From Aspidapion aeneum (Eukaryota; Arthropoda; Insecta; Coleoptera; Brentidae), in assembly GCA_963576565.1 (NCBI GenBank), contig OY755042.1, positions 108,739,314 to 108,803,313 of the forward strand: a DNA stretch of 64,000 nucleotides, given 5' to 3'. A program made the translations under genes and the position numbers. The notes under the pieces were generated by a model. That model was not told the DNA's origin. It searched no databases and saw only the letters and a list, made by a program, of their open reading frames with translations. The stretch's first letter is position 1, and each line of letters starts with the position of its first letter. This document shows positions 10,551 through 21,924 of the stretch, piece by piece.

Positions 10551-13010
10551 AATCTGACGCTCACGTGTCTGATAGCGGATAAAAACGCAATAAGCGTTGA
10601 TCTGGCCTAAAAGGAAGAAGAGCTGTCGTAGGTCACGGATTAGTTTGTTTCTTTTTATTTGTTTTCGATCTTTTTATTGATCGATATGTATAGCCTGCTC
10701 TTGTTCTTGTTTCTCTCGTATCTCGGTAGATGGCGCTTCTTGCGAGGGTTTTCTCACTATTTACATAGGATTAGAGACAAAACCGTCTAATTAACTTCGC
10801 AAAAGTGTCACATAATATACAGGGTGTCCCAGAACTAATGGTACATGGTTAATCTGTAGATTCCTTGGGTCAAAATATTACGATTTAGCCATACTTACCT
10901 TAGTCTAAAAGTTTAAATTAACCGAGATACAGGGTGTTAAACTTTATTTTTTTAATTCGATTTTATTTAATAACTTTTTTACCAATTAATATTTTTGAAA
11001 AAACTGACCAGCGAGTAAGTTTTTTTTAAATTGGCAAGACGATTCCGTTGAAAAATTTGATGCACAGTGTACAGGGTGTTCCTTGGACCACTCCCATTGC
11101 ATAAAAATCAGTATATTTTTTTGTGCCTCAGTGTATACTAGTTTTTATGTAAAATAATGGTTTTCCCATCCTTTTTATGTAAAAAAGTTATACTGTTTTA
11201 AAGTCGCTCAGAGCAACGGTTTTTGAGTTTTTTGCATAAAATGTTTTTATTGCATGTGAGTGATCTGCCTAATTTATGTACGATACTTTCTTCAATTCTT
11301 TCTACTAATTAATAATTTGCACAAAAATTGGGTTTGGTGATTTTTGGGCATGGACAATTTAATTTTGGTTACAAAAAATAAAAATATTATACAGGGTGTT
11401 CTCTGGCTCGGTACCGTTACATCAAAATAGGTCTAACTTTCTTGTTCCTCGGTGTATACAAGATTCTATAAAACACATTAATTTTTTATTTTTTTTAAGT
11501 GAAAAAGTTATGGTGTTTAGATGTCGCTTAGAGCAACGGTTTTTAAGATATTTAAATTATAAGTTTTTATTGTATGCGTAACAGATTTTTGATTAAATTC
11601 TTACCCACTTCATACATATTGGCTATAATCAATAATTTTTTATAACATTTAAGATTGGATGTTTTCTTAGGAAATATTAAGTTAAAAAATATACAGGATG
11701 GTTCTTGAATTATCTTAAGTGTGTTAAAACAATTGTAAATTATTGTCCGTTATGGCAACTGTGTAGGGCGATGTTTTTAATGAGGAACAAAAACTTCTTC
11801 GTATTAATGTTTTTAAAAATGGTAAGTACGTATACTTTATTAATGCAACTATTTTTTTATTGTTTTGAAAGAAAATTATAATTATTAATAAAATTATATT
11901 TTATTATTTATTTTAAAAAATATAAACCAGCAACAAAGTTAAAATTTTAAAATTGACAAATAGTAAATCAAACTTAAAATTGTTTATTATAGTAGGCTTT
12001 GAAAATAAAAAACAATAAAATCCAATAAAGTTGCTCCATGCGTCTATTCTGTCAAACTTTCTTAAAACTACAGAACTGTTTGTAAAATTACTTAATAATT
12101 AAAATCATATTCTGTTTAAAAACCTGCTAGTATACACCGAGGCACAAAAAAAATACACTGATGATTTGAATGCAATGGTAGTGGTCTAAAGAGCACCCTG
12201 TACATTGTACATCAACTTTTTTAACGGAATCGTCTTGCAAATTTCAGAAAAACCTACTCGCTGGTTAGTTTTTGCAAAAATATTAATTAGTAGAAAGAAT
12301 TGAAGAAAGTATCATACATAAATTTGGCATTTCACTCACTTGCAATAAAAACTTTAAATGCAAAAATCTCAAAAGCCGTTGCTCTGAGCGACTTTAAAAC
12401 AGTATAACTTTTTTACATAAAAAGGATGGGAAAACCATTATTTTACATAAAAACTGGTATACACCGAGGCACAAAAAAATACAGTGATTTTAATGCAATG
12501 GTAGTAGTCCAAGGAACACCCTGTACATTGTACATCAAAATTTTCAACGGAATCGTCTTGCCAGTTACAAAAAAATTTACACGCTTGTTATTTTTTGCAA
12601 AAATATTAATTAGTAAAAAAGTTATTAAAGAAAATCGAATTGAAAAAATAAAGTTTAACACCCTGTATCTCGGTTAGTACGAACTTTTGAACTAAGGTAA
12701 GTGTGGCTAAATCGTAATATTTTGACCCAGGGAATCTACAGTTTAACTATGTACCATTAGTTCTGGGACACCCTGTATATTATAATCTATAATCTTTGTC
12801 ACATTAACCAAGCAGTGTTCTGAGGAGTCCCATAAGGACGAAACAGTTAACTGTCAACACTTATTAGGTGTCCATTAGATTTTGGACCCCCGTTAGGTTA
12901 AGCTACCCACGGAAAAATATGAGAGAAACAAAAACTCCTTTTTACCCAATTAGCTACGAAACTTTCCGGGTACTAAATTTCACGTTTGTTATTATTGACC
13001 ATCTTTGTTA
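10551..13010 (+). repeat. dispersed repeat X, copy A, split by foldback element 1
   Basis: 10551-10813 and 12797-13010 together match the unit at 44545-44903 plus 46775-46930. Shared boxes include CTGTCGTAGGTCACGGATT, TATCTCGGTAGATGRCGCTT, GTCCCATAAGGACGAAACAG and GGAAAAATATGAGAGAAAC. There is no coding capacity. The class is unknown. Confidence 0.85.
10814..12796. mobile_element. foldback element 1 with iterated ACAGGGTGT boxes
   Basis: A 2-kb element flanked by TGTCACAT (10806-10813 and 12797-12804). The empty site is visible in repeat X copy B near 44838-44846 and, reversed, in copy C. The two ends are inverted repeats of roughly 500 bases (outermost ATACAGGGTGTCCCAG). Each arm contains further ACAGGGTGT boxes at 10931, 11071, 11391 and, inverted, near 12196, 12513 and 12656. 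Each box is followed by similar text, including CGCTCAGAGCAACGG. There is no transposase ORF, so it is non-autonomous. Confidence 0.88.
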
Positions 13011-14711
13011 ATTTTAAAAATTAATTTTCTTCGTCCAATTGCTGTAAAATTTTTAGAACATAATTTTTACGCCTCTTTGAAGTGATACTTGGTATTTTTG
13101 CCTAAAATGTTACTTTTTTTTAATGTGACCAAAAGGTGTGATTGTGTGGCGGAAAATTGCGAAAACGCAGGAACTGAAAATTAGATTGAAGTATTCAAAT
13201 TTAATTTTTGCGTAAGCCACTATTATAAAATATTCTGTATAACTAGACAAAACCAAAACAACCAGATCGCTAATAAAAATTGCCTTTTGGAACATGAATG
13301 TTCGAAAAGCAAAATGAAACTTCATACACAATAAATTTTAAAATGAAATTTTCCCCAATTTCAATTAAAACTGTGATTTTTTCGCATTTCCATCTCTAGA
13401 GACTTAAAATTGTAGAGTTTGCAAACTAGATTTTTTATTTCAATCCATGAAATTTATTTTTTTAAATCATAAAGTTTTACCAAAATCCCAAGAAATGTGT
13501 TTTGTTGCATCTATTTATACTTTTGAAGATAAAAAGGCTATCAACATAAGATGAAAATTTGGAAAAACAGGTATTAGAATTTTTTAAATGTTTGAGTATA
13601 TCTTTCTTTAAAATATTCTCATATAATATTTGATACCATTTAGTAGCGCTAGAAGGTGAGTTAGGGGCTTAGGGGTTAAACCCCCCCGATGGGGCAAAGG
13701 ATTGTTCTTGTTCGAAAATCTTTGTAAAGTATGGACGTCATTGTCTGATACATAACTTTTGTTTTGTTCTTGTAGAGAGGGGTGTTTCATAAATAACATA
13801 ACGCAAAAAAATTAAGATTTGACACTCTCCCGTTTTTGTTTAAGTTTAAAGCAATGCAATACTCCCACCATACTCCTAAATCATCTTAACATTTGTTTAA
13901 TTTTTGTAGGGTTTTTTCCATAACGCTCGTTTAAAAAAAGTCATACTTTACAGTCATCTGATCTGTAAAATATTAAATAAAAAAAAGTTAGTAAATCATA
14001 CAATCTTGCTAAAAATATAATTAAAACTTTCCAAAATTGTTACAAAAGAAAATACCTCGGTATCACTCACTGAGATACTTTAGATAAGATTTAGGTCAAT
14101 TATGGAAGAGGAACTTATAATTAAATCATATACGATGTTTTCGTAAACAAATGGCATGAAAATTTTCCTTTGGCTTGGAAAATTCTGAAGTCGTAAAGTC
14201 GCCTATCTGGGGAAATCGTCTCCGACTTAGCCGACTAAAACTGTACGAAAGCTCTCAACGACATTTTTCTTTATAGCTAAGGTTGAGTTTAATTTTATCT
14301 ATGTTTTACAATTTTAATTTTTTTTAGATTAATCTCAAACAAATTCATTTTTCATTTTTTTTTAAACTCCTTGTTTAATTGGTTATATATAACATATTTT
14401 TTTTTGTCCTTTTTTAAGCCAAAAAACTGCCAAAAACTAGATAGTTTTTTTTGTCCTGTCATCTGACCCCCGAATTATCAAAAAGTAATATGTCTATTAC
14501 TGTTTGGGTGAAGCTGTATTTTGCTAATATTTATTTAATGCTCGAAGTATTTAATGATTTTAATAATGCATTTTTTTTAGGTCTTATTCAGGATTATGTT
14601 TTAAATGTCAGGTGCTTGTTTGAATTTATGATAATGTACTTTGTCCTAGAGTAAGATATTTTCCATGATTTTAGTTTTATTTTTAGTAATTTTAAATTAT
14701 TTATCGTGCTA
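13011..14711. other. AT-rich spacer
   Basis: Long A/T runs and short chance ORFs (for example 13110-13331 minus and 14451-14654 plus) without recognisable domains. A small G/C patch at 13670-13690 is the only compositional break. Nothing else is supported. Confidence 0.5.
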
Positions 14712-14940
14712 AAGGCAGTTCTGCATGTATTTTAGTGCTTCATATACCATGGAACGTTGGCCAAATGTAGTTTTTCCTTTTGTCAAATAACCAGTGGCAA
14801 TGAATCGGAATTGCAACCAAACGGCACAAAAATGTTTTCTATGTATGTTTGTTTTATAGTGAGTTTTTTTTGAGAACCAATGGAAAAGTCTTGCTAAAAA
14901 AAATCCACTTTTTCTTTTAAAAGTTCGCATGAACTGCCTT
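14712..14940. mobile_element. small MITE-like inverted-repeat element
   Basis: The left end AAGGCAGTTCTGCATG and the right end (reverse complement AAGGCAGTTCATGCG) form a terminal inverted repeat around 229 bp. The flanks do not give a clear target duplication. Family unknown. Confidence 0.45.
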
Positions 14941-15240
14941 CGTAAATGATTAGAGTCATCAGCAAAACAAATTATTATAAACTCCTGAACAAAATTATTG
15001 CTGCTTATTTTTTTAAGAAAATTGAAACAAGAATAAATATCAATTTAAACTGTTAATTGTTGTTTTGTTTAGCTTAATAGAATATGATTCATTTTTGCTA
15101 ATAAATAATAGACAGTTATTTATTATTAATTGTTATGTTAATGTTAATTATTCTCTTGTTTTTATTTCTTTAGAAAAAAATAAATATCTAAAAAAGCCAA
15201 GTGGTGCGATAGTTTTGTCCAAGAGTATATTATAGGTAGG

Positions 15241-15241
<1 letters not shown>

Positions 15242-15292
<51 letters not shown>
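15242..15292. repeat. (TA)n microsatellite
   Basis: About 25 uninterrupted TA units. Confidence 0.97.
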
Positions 15293-15297
<5 letters not shown>

Positions 15298-15807
15298 CAT
15301 ATATAAAATTAAATGTTATATGTTCTCTCTGACATCCAGTCGCGAAGACAGAGTGCTGCCATCTAAGTTATTTTAGTCAAAACCACCGATCATGCTAATA
15401 CCCCACTCTCCACGTCCCTAAATTCCATGGACAAAATATGTCGGTATAGGCTACCGCAATGTTGAGTTTTAGCTGCCGTTTTAGCTTTGTACTCTAGTGC
15501 ACAGTGGGTTAAATTATTTAAATTAAATACGATGCAGGAGATAGGAGGTTGAGGTAAGCGGATAAATGTCATGCACGGCTTTGTTGGGAAAACTTAAGCT
15601 GGTTTAGCTTAAGCTTAGAGAAGCAAAGATGATGGATAATCTGCATTAGCTAATAAAGGAGGAGGTGTGATTTAGGGAAAATTGTTTTGGTTGGTCGTCA
15701 GATGAGACTTTTAAACAGGCAAAAATAATCGATCTAAACTACTAGACCAACAAAAAAAATTAAAATTAAATACAAGACTTTTAGGTATACAAATTTTGTG
15801 TGTCGGG

Positions 15808-15859
15808 TGGCCAACTGCAATCGCGTGTGGAAAAGTGACACTTTCCGGACTTGTTAGGA
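15808..15859 (+). repeat. solo copy of the recombinase-flanking box
   Basis: TGGCCAACTGCAATCGCGTG, then TGGAAAAGTGACACTTTCCG and GACTTGTTAGG. It matches the right half of the hairpin at 49430-49483 next to the tyrosine-recombinase gene, with a few substitutions. It stands alone here without a recombinase ORF. Confidence 0.75.
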
Positions 15860-16612
15860 GATGTACTCTAAATTTTATTGCAGTAATTTTATTTTGCTAT
15901 TTTTTAAATTGCTTTAATTCTGTTTCTTGGCAAATTTTTTCTTGGTGATGTTACCTCACCTCCTAAAATTAGACATTTTCACAAAAAAAATCACAATCGT
16001 TTTTTAAAATAAAACTGCTTCCAGAACGTCAAGATTTTCTGGTGAAAATGGGGTCTAGAATCGCTTTACTTATCGCAATGGGGTTTTAAATGCGCGGTGC
16101 ATTTAACTCTCTTCTTGTGCGAAAAAGATTTTTTTTAAATTTGCAAAACTCTGCCCAAAAATGTGTTGTTTCAAAATCCTTTTTTTGCCTACAAAATTTA
16201 ATATTTTTGTTCCGATATAACTCTGCGCCGCTTTCACAGCTTTAACGGCTCCAGGAAATTTTAATTATAGTTCTTCTTTATAACACTTTTCCCATAAAAG
16301 AGTTATTTCAAAACCCTAACGCGCTCATTATACGCCATACGCCTTCATATTTATAAAAAAATATTATCGAAACGAAAACTAATTAAAAAGTGTGGGTTAT
16401 ATGTATTATACAATAATTAAAAACGTATCCCTACTCTCACGAAATTCGCACACAAAATACTAAATTTTACAAATAAAGCTAGTAATAACTGAAAACTAAC
16501 TTTTTAATTTATTTTTTTTCCAACTCTTTGGGGCATGCATGTTCAAAACAGTCTGAGTCAGCTCCAGTGGCAGATCCAGGATTTCTGGAGGGAGTGTTCA
16601 ATAATGCAATTA

Positions 16613-17502
16613 CCATCAAGAATGCATAATAGGGAGAAAGGGTTACTGGATACCAATCCTACAGATGAGATCAGACCAGATCTCCCCAAAGCACATATAT
16701 GAACCAAGTCTCAAGGTGGCCATACAGGAGAGAGCAATACGGTCTCAACAGAGCAACCCACTGCCACAGGGAGAATTGATCTGGTACACGGATGGATCAA
16801 AAACTAAGGAAGTAGTGGGGCAGGAATATGTGGGGAAAGGCCTAGGAGGGATTTGCATTTTCCACTGGGCTATTAACCAAACAGAAATCTTTGCTATCCT
16901 AAGCTAGTGTAAGAATGCCATGCTAAACTAGTGAAACTGGCGGAACGCAAAAGAAGAAAACTATTATGGGTGCCAGGACACAGAGGTATTAAAGGCAATG
17001 AAAAACCTGACAAACTAGCAAGTCAAGAATCGTCAGAAAATCATATGGACCAAAGCCAGCCCTGGGGGTACCAGAGTGTACTATAAGGTCCCAGATTAAA
17101 CTCTGGGTATTGGAAAATATGAAAGCCATTGGTTACAAAGACAAGGACTAAGACACAGCAGAGCCTTTAGCAAAGGCCTGGATGCCCAACTCACAACAGA
17201 GCTGCTTAGTTACAATAGGATGCAAGCGAGACCCATAATAGGAATCATGACCGGCCTTATGGCGGTCAAAGTTCACCTAAACAGGATGGGCCTGTATTAA
17301 GGAGACCGAAGCTGCAGACTATGCAATCAGGGACCGAAAATCGTAGAATATGTAATATGCCATTGCGAGGCACTTTATCGCAAAAGGCACCTAATATTTG
17401 TGGAAGTTGAACTAGACCCAATAGCGACTGGGTACTACTCCATTAAAGACCTGTACAAACTAGTTCCGGAAACGAAATTATTGGAGTGGGTAACCTAGGA
17501 AT
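16613..17502 (+). pseudogene. RNase H and CCHC tail of a non-LTR retrotransposon, tandem unit 1
   Basis: The first frame reads LPQGELIWYTDGSKTKE (RNase H first Asp), then INQTEIFAILS (the catalytic Glu region). After stops it reads LLWVPGHRGIKGNEKPDKLA, the usual last RNase H block with Asp. Further on, CRLCNQGPETVEHVICHC-like text is decayed (in unit 1 the LCNQGPKIVEYVICHCEA region loses the His). Several stops and frame breaks mark a pseudogene. The unit is 890 bases and is repeated directly downstream. The RT domain is absent. Confidence 0.8.
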
Positions 17503-18392
17503 CAAGAGGGTACATAATAGGGAGGATGGGTTTCTGGATATACCAATCCTACAGATGAGATCAAGCCAGATCTCCCCAAAGCACATTATGAACCAAGTCT
17601 CAAGGTGGCCATACAGGAGAGAGCAGCACGGTCTGAACCGAGCAACCCACTGCCACAGGAGGGATTGATCTGGTACACGGACGGATCAAAAACTAAGGAA
17701 GTAGTGGGGCAGGAATATGCGGGGAAAGGCCTAGGAGGGTTTTGCATTTTCCACTGAGCTATTAACCAAACAGAAATCTTTGCTATCCTAAGCTAGTGTA
17801 AGAATGCCATGCTAAACTAGTGAAACTGGCGGAACGCAAAATAAGAAAACTATTATGGGTGCCAGGACACAGAGGTATTAAAGGCAATGAAAAACCTGAC
17901 AAACTAGCAAGTCAAGAATCGTCAGAAAATCATACGGGGACCAAAGCCAGCCCTGGAGGTACCAGAGTGTACTATAAGATCCCAGATTAAACTCTGGGTA
18001 TGGGAAAATATGAAAGCCACTGGTTACAAAGACTAAGACACAGCAGAGCCTTTAGCAAAGGCCTGGATGCCAAACTCACGAAAGACCTGCTCAGTTCAGT
18101 AGGATGCAAGTGAGAACCATAATAGGAATCATGACCGTCCATATGGCGGTCAAAGTTCACCTAAACATTATGGGCCTGTATCAAGGAGACCTAAGCTGCA
18201 GACTATGCAATCAGGGACCGGAAACAGTAGAACATGTAATATGCCATTGCAAGGCACTCGATGGCAAAAGGCACCTAATATTTGGGGAAGTTGAACTAGA
18301 CCCAATAATATACTACTCCACTAAAGACCTGTACAAACTTGTTCAGAGAACGAAATTATTGGAGTGGTTGGCCTAGGAATCAAGAGGGTGCA
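17503..18392 (+). pseudogene. RNase H and CCHC tail, tandem unit 2
   Basis: A second copy of the 890-base unit (ACAGATGAGATC at 16661 recurs at 17551). It keeps WYTDGSKTKE and WVPGHRGIKGNEKPDKLA. The last frame, 18104-18375, reads MQVRTIIGIMTVHMAVKVHL, then LSCRLCNQGPETVEHVICHC with an intact C-x2-C-x7-H-x4-C finger, and ends LYKLVQRTKLLEWLA. The CCHC finger after RNase H is known from I/R1/LOA-type elements. Other parts contain stops. Confidence 0.8.
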
Positions 18393-18419
18393 CAATAAGC
18401 GAGTAATAGCTAAGGTCAT

Positions 18420-18453
18420 TATATAACGAAGTTCCTTCTAACTTCGTTATATA
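18420..18453. repeat. perfect 14-bp-arm hairpin
   Basis: TATATAACGAAGTT, a 6-base loop CCTTCT, then AACTTCGTTATATA. It lies just 3' of the second non-LTR tail, inside the hAT-like element. It could be a relic of the retroelement 3' end; function unknown. Confidence 0.85.
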
Positions 18454-18690
18454 GTGACTTTAGTAATAGCTGCAGTGCAGTGACTCTGACTTGCCTCTCC
18501 TAGCAGATGAGAAATGACTCTGGTAGAAAAGTAGGCCGGGTGTCTTATGCAAAATTTCCCGTTAAAACCCTGAAACGAGGTAGATTTTGTGACAGAATTT
18601 AAATAAGTGACGCTGTATAAATAAAAAATAGGTTTTATGTCTGGGAGAGGAGGCCCTCTGGATCCCCCTGGATCCGCCACTGGTGAGCTC

Positions 18691-19239
18691 TAAATTTTAC
18701 GAGTTTTGCCCGGCCGGCGCGATGGAGTATAAAATTTTCCAACGTGAAATTGGAAACCTAAATGTATGGAGCCTTAAAATTTTAATCCCAGCTCAAATTC
18801 CAGCCCTCAATTAGAGCTGAAGGCTAGAAACAACCAAAAACTGCACGAAATACAGCGTGTTTCAAAATTCAATAACATAATTTTACCGATAAATTGCTTA
18901 TCTAATTGTAACGCAAAAATTTATATACCGGGTGTCGCATAACTTAGGGGCCAGTGCAGCAGGTGATAGAAGAGGTTATTTCCGAGAAAAAAAAAACTTT
19001 ATATAACATGGGGGTCAACGCACATCTGTTTTTAAGATATAGGATTTTGAAAATTAGAAGAGTGGGGGGAAAAAGGGTTTTAGAAAAAAAAAGAAAATCT
19101 GTCACAGCCAGCTGAATACTCAGCTTATTGTGATTCAAGAATGTAGTATTCTTTTTTTTGATAAAATTATAAGTTGAGAAGATACAGCCTGTCAAAATAA
19201 CCTCTAAAAGGTATAAAAATTATTTTTCTTTTTTTTTTA
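18691..19239. other. spacer with worn repeat text
   Basis: Contains phrases such as ACCGGGTGTCGCATAACTTA and GTCAACGCACATCTG that look like worn transposon ends, but I cannot pair them. Short minus-strand ORF only. Confidence 0.4.
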
Positions 19240-19850
19240 ATTTACTTTCCTAACCATGATAAAACCATGGGAAAAAATTAAAAAACCTCAACATTTTTAC
19301 TACTTTAAAAATTAAATATTATCCAACTCCTTTAAAAAAGAAGTGAAATCATAACAATATATTTTGTGTAAAAAAAGCCAAGTACGCGAAAATAGCATTT
19401 CGTAAAAAAAATTGAGATAAAAGTAAAGCCAAGTCTCCAGTACAAATTTCAAAATGAAAGGTTCTTACTTGTTTGGAAATGTTTTTCTAAACTTGGCTAT
19501 TACTGCTGTAAATGACTCTTAGGTACAGTGCTAAATTGAACATAAAGAAGTTTGGCTGTAAGTGCTGTAAGTTTAAAAAAACATTTCCAAACTACCACCA
19601 CCGATTCAAAAAACGCATCACGTGATGGCCCATGGATTTGCACCAGTTTTAAATGCAGCGTCACCTGATGCGTTTTTTGAATCGAATTGGGCATGCATTG
19701 GTGGAAACAGGGTGTAAGAATCTTTCATTTTGAAATTTGTACTGGAGAACTTAGCTTTACTTTTATCTCAATTCTTTTTACGAAGTGCCATTTTGGCGTA
19801 CTTGGCTTTTTTTACATTAAATGTTTTTGTTATGATATACACTTTTAGAA
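19240..19850. repeat. palindromic repeat family P, copy 1
   Basis: A long imperfect palindrome. TACGCGAAAATAGCATTTCG through CAAATTTCAAAATGAAAGG on the left is inverted on the right (CATTTTGAAATTTGTACTGG to TTTGGCGTACTTGGC). A second copy lies at 21290-21790. Copy 1 carries an extra inverted-repeat insert at about 19595-19710 that copy 2 lacks. Confidence 0.8.
19595..19710. mobile_element. tiny inverted-repeat insert within palindrome P
   Basis: The arms CCACCACCGATTC and GATTCAAAAAACGCATCA at the left are inverted at the right (TGATGCGTTTTTTGAATC, then GGTGG). The corresponding site in copy 2 (about 21655-21660) is empty. No ORF. Confidence 0.65.
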
Positions 19851-19870
19851 GCTATTAGCATATTAAAGTA

Positions 19871-20285
19871 GGGGTAGGGGACAATTTACTGCAAACATTT
19901 TTGTTTATTTTTATTTTAAGTCTAACTTAACTTATTTTTTCTTTAAGCATAGTAGTTGTCCTGTCTGCTTTTTTTTCAAAATAAAAATGCATTTTCAATA
20001 AGTAGAGTTTCAAAAAACTAATTTATAAAAAAAATTGAAAGAAAGTTTTTTACAAAATATTATTTTTAAAAATACTACTTTTTTAAAAAGTAGTTTTACC
20101 AAAACTAATTTTAAAAAAAAGCAAATATTTTCTAGATTTTTTATACTTTTTCAAAAAGTAATTTTTACAAAAACTAATTTCTAAAAAAAATTACAATAAC
20201 ATTTTTGGAAAAAACATATTTTTTATATTATTTGTATTAAGTTGTCTCCGCGGCGAATCGGCCTGCGGCGAATTGTCCTATCCCC
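19871..20285. mobile_element. 415-bp element with GGGG/CCCC ends and 7-bp TSD
   Basis: The left end is GGGGTAGGGGACAATTTACT; the right end inverted is GGGGATAGGACAATTCGCCG. The perfect 7-bp duplication TAAAGTA lies at 19864-19870 and 20286-20292. The interior is A/T rich with no ORF. Superfamily not assigned; a 7-bp duplication is compatible with several. Confidence 0.8.
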
Positions 20286-20292
20286 TAAAGTA

Positions 20293-20765
20293 GAAAGTCA
20301 ACATTTTGGGGACTTTTGTTTTACAACAATAATTTTCAGTTTTTTTTGATAATAATAAAATTTCTATTTCCTTAATATAATTTTAAAAGCATTTGTTATA
20401 AAATTTAATGTCGTTAGAAGTAACATTTTGTATACGACCACAGACAAACATAAACATTTACCCACTAAACATTTCATAGTCTCAATTTGAAAATATACGG
20501 GGGTAAAAATAATGGTGACACTATTTCCCGATTTATATGGGCCGTAAATCATTTTATTTTTCGAGATAGCTGGCGCGCATTTGAAAATCCCGGCCCCAAC
20601 ACATAGGTGGAAATTATGGCAATAACGTCAAAATTTATGGAAATCAGGAATGGTGGAATTCTAACCGGATAACATGGAGAACAGCATCCTGTTTTTTCTT
20701 TTTCTTTAGGGTGATAAGTTATACCGTAACATTGGGTGACTTAAGACAGTTTCAAGGTTTAAATT
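20293..20765. other. AT-rich spacer
   Basis: No supported feature; one short minus-strand ORF (20364-20552) without similarity. Confidence 0.45.
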
Positions 20766-21320
20766 CTAATTTACTTCCCTCCCCTATATATGTAAATTTA
20801 AGTAAAAGTAACATTGCCTACTTCCAGACATGCTAGAGAGATGAGCTTTGGAAGACCGATAGTAACTATGATAAAGTTATAGAAAAAAATTAAAACACCC
20901 CAAAATTCTAATTTACTTCCTTCCTCTATAAATGTAAAGTTATGTAAAAGTAACACTTCCAGAAACGCTAGAGAGCTAAACTTTTTAAGACTGAAAGACA
21001 ATATGATAAAACTATATGAAAAAATTTAAAAACACCAGCATTTTAATTTACTTCCCTCTCCTATAAATGTAAATTTATATAAAACTAACATTGCACACTT
21101 CCAGAAACGCAAGAGAGCTGAGCTATGGAATGCTGATAGAAATTATGATAAAACCTTGGGAAAAAATTTAAAAAGTCCAATATTTTCATTTACTTTCCTC
21201 CCCTATACATATAAAGTTATGTAAAAGTAACATTGTGCACTTTCAGAAACGCTAGAGAGCTGAGCTTTGGAAGGCTAATAGGAACTACGGTAAAACCATG
21301 GAAAAAATTAAAAAGCCTCA
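20766..21320 (+). repeat. four-copy tandem repeat, period about 140 bp
   Basis: Units begin near 20766, 20909, 21043 and 21183 with TAATTTACTTCCYTCCTCTA-like text. Each contains CCAGAAACGCTAGAGAGCTG and ends GGAAAAAATTAAAA. The last unit runs directly into palindrome P copy 2. The unit end is also present at 19240, before P copy 1. Confidence 0.85.
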
Positions 21321-21790
21321 AAAAGCATTGCAAAAGTTTTGAACAATATTCCGCATATTTTACTACTTTAAAAATTAAGTAATATCCAATTCCTTTAAAA
21401 AAGAAGTGAAACTATAACAAAAACATTTCATGTAAAAAAAGGACAAGTACGCGAAAATGGCATTCCGTAAAAAGAATTGAGATAAAAGTACAGCCAAGTT
21501 CTCCAATACAAATTTCAAAATGAAAGGTTCTTACTAGTTTGGAAATATTTTTCGAAACTTGGCTATTACGGCTGTAAATGACTCTTAGGCACAGTGCTAA
21601 ACTGAACATAAAGAAGTTTGACTGTAATAGCAAAGTTTAAAAAAATATTTCCGAACTAGTAAGAACCTTTCATTTTGAAATTTGTATTGGGGATCTTGGC
21701 TGTACTTTTATCTCAATTCTTTTTACGGAATGCCATTTTCGCGTACTTGGCCTTTTTTACATGAAATGTTTTTGTTATGATTTATTTTTG
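21321..21790. repeat. palindromic repeat family P, copy 2
   Basis: A more complete palindrome than copy 1, without the 19595-type insert. The arms meet around CTGTAAATGACTCTTAGGCA near 21565-21600. Confidence 0.8.
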
Positions 21791-21924
21791 TGGTTACATT
21801 AAATATATAGTTACGAGCATGATATGGCTCAGTGGCGCGCGAGCCCTTAAATGGTGGAGGAACGCTCATATAACTTCGGAGCTAAAGAAAATTTTTCAAA
21901 CATATTATGGGTTCTAAAAGTACA

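Larger units (their letters stand above)
14941..16564. other. spacer with microsatellite and a recombinase-type half-hairpin
   Basis: Contains the (TA)n tract and the box at 15808 (both listed separately). The remaining sequence has short ORFs with no recognisable product. Confidence 0.45.
16565..18682. mobile_element. hAT-like non-autonomous element carrying a duplicated retroelement tail
   Basis: The ends are CAGTGGCAGATCCAGG (left) and its near inverse CAGTGGCGGATCCAGG (right). Flanks GTCAGCTC (16557-16564) and GTGAGCTC (18683-18690) match at 7 of 8, the hAT duplication length. Almost all of the interior is two tandem copies of a non-LTR RNase H tail. No hAT transposase is visible. Confidence 0.8.

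Noticed and set aside
18420..18453. Resemblance of the AACTTCGTTATATA hairpin to a loxP-type site
   Set aside because: The arm shares only a short ATAACTTCG-like run, the spacer length is wrong (6 instead of 8), and no related recombinase is nearby. Treated as a plain hairpin.
18447..18680. 77-codon minus-strand ORF starting MADPGGSRGPPLPD
   Set aside because: Its start is the translated hAT terminal repeat (GGATCCGCCACTG); a shadow product.
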